DNA of 29,284 nt from positions 1 to 29,284 of the forward strand of contig CAZTZN010000040.1 of NCBI GenBank assembly GCA_964617715.1, given 5' to 3'. Shown here piece after piece: positions 1-7,263 of the stretch. The position numbers were made by a program, and so were the translations under genes. The DNA is from JALGVA01 sp964617715 (GTDB lineage Bacteria; Armatimonadota; Zipacnadia; Zipacnadales; UBA5352). Within the stretch, counting starts at the first letter, position 1. Every line of letters starts with the position of its first letter. Below the pieces are notes generated by a model, which saw nothing but the letters and a program-made list of their open reading frames with translations, was not told where the DNA came from and searched no databases.

Positions 1-2992
1 GGCCGCCCTGGAGGTAGATGACCTGCCCCGCCGGCGCCTCGCCGAGCGGCAGCTCACGGTCGAGCGTGATGGTGTTCGCCGCCAGGTCCATGCCGGTGAC
101 CGTCGCCTCGAAGCGCGGCTCCTCGACGGTGAGCGCGGTCCTGCCCTTACGCAGATAGCGACCGCCAACCAGGTGCGCCGCGCGCGGCCCACCGTCCAGC
201 TCTGACCAGTAGCCGAAGCTGCCGCAGAACTCAAGGTCGCCGACGGTCAGTTCGGCCTCGGGATCGAGCGAGTAGATGAAGGTGTCCGTCTGCCCGCCCG
301 CGAGAAACACGCGTACCGCCACCGGCGCGAACTCGGCCTCGCTCGCGTCGCCCGTCACCGGCAGGCGCTCAATACGCTCGATGAAGGTCCCGGCCCCGGC
401 CCGGTAGGGCTGCCAGAGCGAGATGAACTCGCTGGCGCCGTCCTCGGCCTCATCCTCGGCGAAGAGGTAGCGCAGCGGCGGGATGTCGGGCTTGGCGCAG
501 CGGGCGGTGATGTAACGCCGGCCTGCCACACCGAGCAGGTCCACCCGCAGGCGCAGATCCCGGTCGAGGCACTCCCAGTCGGCCCAGGCATCACCGTCGG
601 CCTGCGCCTCGGCAGGCTCGACGATGTTGTTCGCCAGGCCGCGGCCCAGTCCGGCGTTGAGCGGGAGGGCCGGATCGCCGGTGGCGGCGAAGTCGAGGTT
701 GGTCTCGAAGCCGCCGACGGGCGGTCCGTGGAAGCACCAGGTGCGGCGGGTGCCGCCGGCGAGGCGCAGCACATCGAGGACGTAGACGTTGCCGCCGGGC
801 GCGTCGGCGAGGCAGATGGCGCGGCGGTAGAAGCGGTTGGGGAAGCCGTCGGGCGCCGCGGAGACATCGGCGAACGAGGCCTCGGGGGCGCCCGCGAACA
901 GCTCCAGCGTCCCGTGCGAGATGGCGGAGTTGTACTGCCCCCGGCGGTCGATCATCCCGGTGATGTGATGGGCGACGAAGCTGGTGTTGCCCATGGGATG
1001 CGCCCAGCAGGGATAACCCAGCTCGGGGGTCATGTCCTGGCCGAGGGCGAAGAACTCGACGTTGAGGTTGTCATGGTGGTGGTGTCCGCGCCCGTAGCCG
1101 TAGCGCAGCGCCAGCCCGGCGCGCTGATCCAGCCCCTCGGCATCGGCGCGCGATTCGAGGAAGACGAAGCCCACGCCGTCCATGACGCGGCTGCTCAGCG
1201 GCTCGGCCGGGCCGATGCGCTCGGCGTGCTCGACCACCCGGTCCCAGACGTCGGGCTCGAACAGGTCGATCTGCGGCTTACCCGCACGGTAGAGGGCGCG
1301 GGCGATGGTGTCGGTGGGCCAGCGCCGGTAGGCGCGCATGTAGGGGCGCTTGAGCCGGGCGACGATGCCGTCAGGGTAGCGGGCTCCCGGTGGTGCGCCG
1401 CTGTCGCCGTAGCTCGGGCCGAATTGCCCGGCCACGATCATGTTCGGCCAGGCGTCGAACTCCGCGCGGAACTTGGGGTAGAGCGCTTCGTCGTAGAGGT
1501 CGCAGCGGCTTCCCCACCGATCGGACCGAACGCGCGCGAGGATCTCGGCCATGTCGGACTTGCTGGGCAGATAGCCGTAGGCGTAGCCCAGCGCGGCGAT
1601 CCACACCGGGCCCTCACGGGTCATGGTGTTGATCAGCGTCTCGTCATCGAAGCCGCCCTTGTTGAGTCCCGACGAGTACGCGTGCGTGAACAGCTCCTCG
1701 ATCCAGCGGTCGGTCACCGGGCCCATGTCGGCGCACACGGCCATGTACGCCAGGTCGCGTTCGCGCGCCCCCATGTTACCGCCGGACAGCTCGCGGCGCA
1801 GCCAGTCGAAGCCGAAGACCTGGATCAGGTTGACGTCAATGAGCGCGCGCACATCGTCGGGGGTGGTGATGGACGGGTCCTTGGTATGCAGGAAGTCGGC
1901 CAGCGCCCGGTCGCGGCCCAGGTATTCCCACACGGCGTCGTAGGCCTGGCAGGCCGGGACGAGTATCTGCGTGCGCTCCCAGTTGCCATCCACCAGCAGC
2001 CGCCCGCGGCGCAGGTAGTGATCGTCCACCTGCTGCCAGCGCATGTTCATCCCCGGGTAGACGTAGGCCATGCGCGCGAGCAGCAGCCCGACCTCATGCG
2101 CGGCCTGCTCGTCATCGAAGAGCAGGTAGCGCAGCGAGAGTCGGCGCAGCTCGCCGCCCAGGTACTGCCAGAGGATGTGGTGATTGTAGTAGGCGACCCA
2201 CCCCGCGTGGTCCTCACGCGCCTCGCCCAGGGGGAAGCCCCAGCCATCATCGGGGTAGTCGCCGGAGGTGAAGTCATCGTTGGCCCAGTCGTTGGTGGGG
2301 AACCAGCGCTCGCAGTCGGGGCACTGCAGCTTCCAGGCGGTGTTGTTGCTCGCGCGCCACGGATAGAAGCCGCTGTGGCTGAAGATGCTCTCGCCGCAGT
2401 AGGGGCAGGGCCAGTTGCTGTAGCATTGACGCGGGACGCTCCACGAGGGGAGCGCGGCGAAGGTCTGCTCGTCGGTCATTGAGTCGTAGCGGGTGGCGCG
2501 GTTGATGTCATCGCCCAGCTCGGGATGGGCCGCCAGGTTCTCCCGCGCGATGGCGATCATCTCGTCGGTGTAGTACGAGCGCCCGCGCTTGCGCTGCGTC
2601 GGGTCGATGCCCGGCACCTGCGCCACGTTGTGCTCGAGGTCCTCGCGGTAGGTGCGCACGGTCAGCGGCACCCGGATGGGCGCGCCCCCCGCAGGCGTAA
2701 GCACGATCTCGCCGTCGGCGATGCCCCGGTCGGAGCGGAAGTAGAAGCGCGACCAGCCACCGCCGTGGCCCGGCCTGGTGCGGTCGAGCAGCGTCACCCC
2801 CTCGGGCGCGCTGACCTCGACCTCCGTTGCGGGATCGAGCTTCACCTGCACCCAGAACATCTGCTCCATGACCGGCACGGGCGCGGGGCCGATGGTGGGC
2901 TCATCGGAGCGCGCATAAGGGTCGGGCAGGTCCTGGGCCATCGCGACGGTCACCGCCATCAGCAGCGCGAGAAATGGCAGCATGCGCAGCAT
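1..2992 (-). CDS. Exported heparinase II/III-like polysaccharide lyase (C-terminus beyond window)
   Basis: This minus-strand frame is open from the ATG at 2992 to the window edge, giving 997 codons with no stop; the C-terminus is missing. A GGGAGG site lies about 9 nt upstream of the start. Residues 1 to about 19 form a signal peptide (Leu-Arg-Met-Leu, then a hydrophobic stretch ending Ala-Met-Ala), so the product should be exported. Next come a beta-rich N-terminal part and a zinc-ribbon-like insert (C196-x2-C199 and C224-x2-C227). A Trp/Tyr-rich helical region typical of alginate lyase/heparinase toroids follows. The heparinase II/III beta-domain has a His cluster (H637-H640) followed by D641 and Asn, then a Gly-Tyr-Pro turn, as seen in that family. 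The expected role is beta-elimination of a uronic-acid-containing polysaccharide. Family assignment is firm; substrate is unknown. A small gene and another heparinase-like gene lie upstream on the same strand. Confidence 0.88.
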   Translation of the reverse strand, partial: MLRMLPFLALLMAVTVAMAQDLPDPYARSDEPTIGPAPVPVMEQMFWVQVKLDPATEVEVSAPEGVTLLDRTRPGHGGGWSRFYFRSDRGIADGEIVLTPAGGAPIRVPLTVRTYREDLEHNVAQVPGIDPTQRKRGRSYYTDEMIAIARENLAAHPELGDDINRATRYDSMTDEQTFAALPSWSVPRQCYSNWPCPYCGESIFSHSGFYPWRASNNTAWKLQCPDCERWFPTNDWANDDFTSGDYPDDGWGFPLGEAREDHAGWVAYYNHHILWQYLGGELRRLSLRYLLFDDEQAAHEVGLLLARMAYVYPGMNMRWQQVDDHYLRRGRLLVDGNWERTQILVPACQAYDAVWEYLGRDRALADFLHTKDPSITTPDDVRALIDVNLIQVFGFDWLRRELSGGNMGARERDLAYMAVCADMGPVTDRWIEELFTHAYSSGLNKGGFDDETLINTMTREGPVWIAALGYAYGYLPSKSDMAEILARVRSDRWGSRCDLYDEALYPKFRAEFDAWPNMIVAGQFGPSYGDSGAPPGARYPDGIVARLKRPYMRAYRRWPTDTIARALYRAGKPQIDLFEPDVWDRVVEHAERIGPAEPLSSRVMDGVGFVFLESRADAEGLDQRAGLALRYGYGRGHHHHDNLNVEFFALGQDMTPELGYPCWAHPMGNTSFVAHHITGMIDRRGQYNSAISHGTLELFAGAPEASFADVSAAPDGFPNRFYRRAICLADAPGGNVYVLDVLRLAGGTRRTWCFHGPPVGGFETNLDFAATGDPALPLNAGLGRGLANNIVEPAEAQADGDAWADWECLDRDLRLRVDLLGVAGRRYITARCAKPDIPPLRYLFAEDEAEDGASEFISLWQPYRAGAGTFIERIERLPVTGDASEAEFAPVAVRVFLAGGQTDTFIYSLDPEAELTVGDLEFCGSFGYWSELDGGPRAAHLVGGRYLRKGRTALTVEEPRFEATVTGMDLAANTITLDRELPLGEAPAGQVIYLQGG

Positions 2993-3029
2993 TGCGGGAT
3001 CCTCCCGATCGTCAGGGTGCGGCAGAGAA

Positions 3030-3090
3030 GGGCGGCGGCGCCGAACAGCCGCCCTCCGAACCGGACGGCACGGCGGCGAGGGCGCCGCCG
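3030..3090. other. Two adjacent intergenic hairpins upstream of the lyase gene
   Basis: Two perfect inverted repeats lie in the 116-bp gap between the small gene and the lyase gene. The first pairs 3030-3037 with 3049-3056 (8-bp stem, 11-nt loop). The second pairs 3071-3078 with 3083-3090 (8-bp all-GC stem, 4-nt loop). Neither is followed by a T-run on the minus strand, so they are not clear intrinsic terminators. A role in mRNA processing or in setting expression differences inside the operon is inference. Confidence 0.5.
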
Positions 3091-3108
3091 CCACAGGTGT
3101 CGGCATCG

Positions 3109-3288
3109 TCAGCGCTTGGTGCGAGCGAGCGATAGCTCATGCCAGAGCTGCTCGAGCATCGCGGCGGTGGCGAGCTGCGCGTTGACCTGCGCGAAGGTCA
3201 ACACATGATCGACGCTCTCCAGCCGCTCCGCGGCCTGCTTCAAGGCGTTCGTGGCGTGCTCCACGTGGAAGTCATACTGCTTCTTCAT
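3109..3288 (-). CDS. Small hypothetical protein, 59 residues
   Basis: This is a complete small gene from ATG at 3288 to TGA at 3109. The start is supported by a strong AGGAGGGAG site about 9 nt upstream, as good as any in the window. The product begins Met-Lys-Lys-Gln-Tyr-Asp-Phe-His and is predicted to be almost wholly helical and charged (His, Glu, Ala, Leu, Arg rich). It has no Gly or Pro, no signal peptide and no membrane segment. It lies between two heparinase-like genes on the same strand, 89 nt after the upstream stop and 116 nt before the next start, so it is probably co-transcribed with them. I do not recognise the family. A small helical adaptor or regulatory protein is possible, but nothing in the sequence fixes a function. 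Confidence 0.7.
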   Translation of the reverse strand: MKKQYDFHVEHATNALKQAAERLESVDHVLTFAQVNAQLATAAMLEQLWHELSLARTKR

Positions 3289-3377
3289 CCGTCCCGTCTC
3301 CCTCCTGGACTACGTATGCCGCGTTGACGGCTCCTTCTCCACGGCCTGCGCACAGTACTTCCCGGCAGGCCGACATC

Positions 3378-6300
3378 TCAGATCGCCAGGGCCTCGACCA
3401 CGCCGTCGGCGTGCACGATCAGCGCTTCGATATCACGCGCGATGATGCCCACCACGGGCGAGCCGGTGGCGACGGTGCGCGCGACGTCCTCGCCGGTGGT
3501 GGCGTCGAGCACGCGCACCGAACCATCCTCCATGCCGACCAGCAGCCGCGCGCCGGCCGCGGTCTCGATCACGCCCAGCGCGCTGATCCGCCCACCCAGC
3601 ACGCGCGACCATGGGCTGTCGAGGTTCACCCACTCATCGTTCCGGTCCTGCTGGTTGCGCCAGGCTATCACCGCGCCCATATCGGTGGCGGCGTAGACGA
3701 AGGGCTTCTCCCCCGCGGGCCGCCATGCGGCCAGGTGCGGGAAGCAGCCGCTCTTGCGCCCGGCCGACTGCCCGGCGAACTGACCGAAGCCCCAGTACTC
3801 ATAGAGGCGCGTGTCGCCGCCCAGCACAATGTGCAAACCATCGTCGCGCCCGTAGAGGTTCACCGCCAGGGCATCGAGCGCCAGCGGTGTGTTGAAGCCG
3901 TAGTCGGCATCCGGCGCGGGGACCTTCTGCGTGCCGTCGGGCGCGTAGATCACGCCCTTGTGGTAGGAGTCGCGGTAGAACGAGACCACTTCAAGCTCCC
4001 CGTCGGCATCCACGTCGGCGATCAGACCGCGCGCGAAGTCGCCGCACACGCGACCGCGCGCGAAGCGCAGGTAGTGCTCCCAGCGCACGTCGCCCTCCGG
4101 GGTCAGGCAGTGTGTGTAGTTCGCGCCGACGATAATCTCAGGCGTGCCGTCTCCCTCCAGGTCGGCGATGCGCACCATCTCGGGCACCGGCGGCCCGACC
4201 AGGCTGGCGTCGCCGGCCTTGCACGCAAACCGCCAGCGTTGCTCACCGGAGGCGTCGAGGAGGTAGACGTGCCGATCCTCGCAGCCGACCGCGATCTCGG
4301 GCACGCCGTCACCATCGAGGTCACCGGCGTCGATCGATACGCAGGCGGCTCCGGGAGCGAACTGCCACAGGCGCGCGCCGTCAGTCGCGAACGCCGTTGC
4401 GCCCTCGGAGCCGACGGTCAGCCACTCATCGGCGCCATCGCGGTCGAGGTCGGCGGGCAGCAGCGCCACGATTGGAGTGCCCAAGTCGGCCATGGTCGTC
4501 TCGACCATCGGGACGTCGGCCACCTCCACGCCGCCGGGAGGTGTGTACCCCGCCGCCAGGCGCCGGGCCTCGGCGAAGATATCGTCGCGCGCGGCCTCGA
4601 CCTGCGCCCCCAGGCCCGCGGGCGCGCCGGAGAGCAGCACCTCATCGGGCGCGATCGCCCAGCAGGCGGCGGCGCCGGGCCCGCCGGGGATCTCTCCCAG
4701 GCCGTAGAGCAGCGGGCCGGCGGCGCTCTCCACCAGCACCGCCTGCTCCGAGACCGGCAGCACCTGGAGGGTATTGAGTTCGGCCTCGTCGGCGGAGGCG
4801 GCGATCACGTTGGCGAAGCCGATGGCCTCGCCGGGCTGGAGCGCGCGCGACTTGTCCTGCTCGAAGATCTTCGCGACCGGCTCGGCCCACGGGTAGAAGC
4901 TGGTCCAGTGGTCCGCGGCGGGCAGGTCGAACAGCTTCACCCCCGTCTGTGCGCCGCCGTCGGAGATGATCTGGCAGAAGCGCCCGTCCTGCTCGAGGCG
5001 CAGACGCCCGTCTGCGAGCGTGTGCTCACCCAGGCCGCGGAAGCTGCAGCGCACCACGTACTGGCCGGGCTGCTCGGCGATGGCGCGGTCGATGATCGCG
5101 AAGTGCTCGCCGCGGCGCCAGAAGATGGTGCGCTCCCAGGTGGCGCCGGAGAAGTCATCGTAGACGCTGCGGCACAGCGCCAGCTCATCGCCTTCGGCGA
5201 AGTCGAGCAGTCGCGCTTCGTGGTCATCGTAGCCCAATTGCCCGTCGCGGGTGATGGTCAGCCCGGAGTGATCACTGATGGCGCGCGACGCGTAGGTGTG
5301 ATCGACCAGCCACATGCGGCCGACATCGGTGAAGCAGGGGATGGTGTTGATGTCGTCATGCTTGTGCCCGGCCGGACCGTTGGGATAGCCCTCGAGCGCG
5401 CCGAACTTGCCGCAGCCGTCCAGCAGTAGATATTGCGCCTCGGGGTCCCAGGCCTCGCGGAAGACGATCTTGTTGAACCACTGATCGCCGACGCTTTCGG
5501 GCGGGTCGAAGACCGGCTCGCGCGCGCCCTCACCCCTGGTGAGCGTCTGCACGTAGATGGGCAGGCGCCTCATGCCCGTCCACTGCTCGGGCACGCGCGT
5601 CTCGATGTCCAGATTGACGGGGATATTCACCTGGAAAACGCGCAGGCCGCAGTTGGGGTGCAGCATGTTGTACGCCACCCACAGCAAGTACGGGTCGCGG
5701 TAGTACCACCCGGCGCGCGCCAGCACCTGGAAGACCGACGGGTAGACCAGGCCCGATGAGTCGCCGAAGCCGGTGCCCAGGCCGAGGTTGCTCACGCAGG
5801 CCTGCGCGATGAACTCGGCCTGAGTGCGCGCCACGCCCAGGTCGAGATAGCGCAGGTCGCCGCTGCCGAGGGCGTATCCGATGGCGTCCTCGGGGGCGTA
5901 TGTGAGGTAGCCCGCGGCGTCCTCGAGGGTCTGATGGCTGGCGCACTGGCCGAGGAAGGTGGCGGCGGCCACGGCCATCCAGTAGTCGGTCTCGGGCAGG
6001 TCGTAGTAGCGGTCGAAGTACTGCCAGGCGGTCCAGGAGTTGAGCGCGGAGTTGGTGCCGTGGTTCTCGTCCACGACCTGCACGTAGCCCTCGCGCACCA
6101 TCTGGTGGGCGGCACGCCGCTCGTGGCCCTGCAGGGCGTCGGCGAGCAGCGCGTTGGTGATGTCGAGGCGGTCCCGGTCGGTCCAGATGGGCAGCTCCTC
6201 GACGATATCCCACCAGGGCACGTGCGCCGCCGAGGCCGCCTCCATCTCGACGCGGTGCGGGACGATGGCCAGCAGGTGGCGGTTGGCGTCGAGGATCTGC

Positions 6301-7088
6301 TTCATCAGCGGCGGCAGCGCCGGGTCGCCGGTCCAGAACCAGCTCTGCGCGAGGCGCGCGATCGGCCCGGTCACATCCACGAGCGTCCCGGTATCCCTGC
6401 GCAGGATGGAGCCGTCCTCCGCCATCAGTCCGGCACTCTGCAGATAGCCGCGGAACCACTCGATGGTGGAGTACTGCGGCTGGCGCTTGGAGCTGGACCA
6501 GTCGTGCACCTCGGGGTAGAAGCGGTGGTAGGTGGGCGTGAAGTGCACGTCGAGCACCGGTTGGGGCAGCACGACGTCGCCCGCGTCAGGCACGTACTTC
6601 TCGCAGAACACCTCGACCGCGCGCTCTACGCCCGCCGCGTTCGAGCCGGACAGCGCCAGCACGTTCACGCCGGCCGCAAAGGGATCGTGCACGGTGCGGA
6701 TGACGTGGCCGCCCTCACCGGGGAAGATGGAGCTGGTGCATACGTAGCCCATGCCCCACAGGCGCGCGAGCAGGCGGTTGTTGTTGGGATTGCCGAGCGC
6801 GACCAGCGCGCGGCCGGAGATCCGGTCGAGGTCGATCTGCCACCCCGCGGAGATGACCGCGTCGGCGGAGAGGATGTCCGGCCGCGCGCCCCCGGCCCGC
6901 TCAAGCCGCGCGGCCAGCCTGTGCGCGAGCGCGGACAGGTCCTCGCGCTCAGGGGTGACGATGACGCAGCGCGCCTGCCCACCGACCACGAGTTCGGTAC
7001 GCGGGTAGAGCGGCTTGAGCTGCGTGATGGGCGCGGCGAAGGCCGCCGCACAGGCGCTCAGGGCGATGAGGCCGATCGGGGTGCGCAT
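3378..7088 (-). CDS. Exported heparinase II/III-like protein with C-terminal FG-GAP/VCBS propeller, 1236 aa
   Basis: I place the start at ATG 7088, behind a GTGGAGGAT site, because a clean signal peptide follows (Met-Arg-Thr-Pro-Ile-Gly-Leu-Ile-Ala, cut after Ala-Phe-Ala-Ala). The longer open frame to 7313 is low-complexity and overlaps the divergent gene. Residues about 25-170 form an alpha/beta domain like the N-terminal domains of GH67/DUF4838-type enzymes. Residues about 180-520 are a Trp/Tyr-rich helical toroid. Residues about 530-800 are a heparinase II/III-like beta-sandwich with H575-Lys-H577-D578-D579. From about residue 870 to the end there are repeated Asp-x-Asp-x-Asp-Gly calcium-loop motifs (for example DLDRDGADE, DLDGDGVPE, DVDADGELE) of an FG-GAP/VCBS propeller. 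The likely role is extracellular or surface binding and cleavage of an acidic polysaccharide. Substrate is not deducible. It starts the minus-strand run that continues with the small gene and second lyase. Confidence 0.85.
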   Translation of the reverse strand: MRTPIGLIALSACAAAFAAPITQLKPLYPRTELVVGGQARCVIVTPEREDLSALAHRLAARLERAGGARPDILSADAVISAGWQIDLDRISGRALVALGNPNNNRLLARLWGMGYVCTSSIFPGEGGHVIRTVHDPFAAGVNVLALSGSNAAGVERAVEVFCEKYVPDAGDVVLPQPVLDVHFTPTYHRFYPEVHDWSSSKRQPQYSTIEWFRGYLQSAGLMAEDGSILRRDTGTLVDVTGPIARLAQSWFWTGDPALPPLMKQILDANRHLLAIVPHRVEMEAASAAHVPWWDIVEELPIWTDRDRLDITNALLADALQGHERRAAHQMVREGYVQVVDENHGTNSALNSWTAWQYFDRYYDLPETDYWMAVAAATFLGQCASHQTLEDAAGYLTYAPEDAIGYALGSGDLRYLDLGVARTQAEFIAQACVSNLGLGTGFGDSSGLVYPSVFQVLARAGWYYRDPYLLWVAYNMLHPNCGLRVFQVNIPVNLDIETRVPEQWTGMRRLPIYVQTLTRGEGAREPVFDPPESVGDQWFNKIVFREAWDPEAQYLLLDGCGKFGALEGYPNGPAGHKHDDINTIPCFTDVGRMWLVDHTYASRAISDHSGLTITRDGQLGYDDHEARLLDFAEGDELALCRSVYDDFSGATWERTIFWRRGEHFAIIDRAIAEQPGQYVVRCSFRGLGEHTLADGRLRLEQDGRFCQIISDGGAQTGVKLFDLPAADHWTSFYPWAEPVAKIFEQDKSRALQPGEAIGFANVIAASADEAELNTLQVLPVSEQAVLVESAAGPLLYGLGEIPGGPGAAACWAIAPDEVLLSGAPAGLGAQVEAARDDIFAEARRLAAGYTPPGGVEVADVPMVETTMADLGTPIVALLPADLDRDGADEWLTVGSEGATAFATDGARLWQFAPGAACVSIDAGDLDGDGVPEIAVGCEDRHVYLLDASGEQRWRFACKAGDASLVGPPVPEMVRIADLEGDGTPEIIVGANYTHCLTPEGDVRWEHYLRFARGRVCGDFARGLIADVDADGELEVVSFYRDSYHKGVIYAPDGTQKVPAPDADYGFNTPLALDALAVNLYGRDDGLHIVLGGDTRLYEYWGFGQFAGQSAGRKSGCFPHLAAWRPAGEKPFVYAATDMGAVIAWRNQQDRNDEWVNLDSPWSRVLGGRISALGVIETAAGARLLVGMEDGSVRVLDATTGEDVARTVATGSPVVGIIARDIEALIVHADGVVEALAI

Positions 7089-7263
7089 ATCCTCCACTCC
7101 CGGCGCGAGCATGATGGTGCGTGTGCGCGCGTGCGCGCCCGGAATAGTTGGCCGCGCGCGCCCCCGAGACCTTGTGCCGATCAGCCGGCCGGCAGGTGTG
7201 CGACCGGCCACGCACGAACTTGCCGGATGCAGGCTTCTCAACGCGGAGGAGGCGGTCCGAGTG

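Noticed and set aside
728..2482. Long plus-strand open frame opposite the lyase gene
   Set aside because: It is a GC-rich antisense shadow. The minus frame has signal peptide, zinc ribbon and heparinase motifs; this one has Val/Ala/Arg/Gly-rich low-complexity residues.
3257..3272. parS-like sequence around a CACGTGG core
   Set aside because: It matches the parS consensus at only 12 of 16 positions and lies inside the small coding gene.
3324..5429. Long plus-strand open frame
   Set aside because: Antisense shadow of the FG-GAP lyase gene, with no domain and no ribosome binding site.
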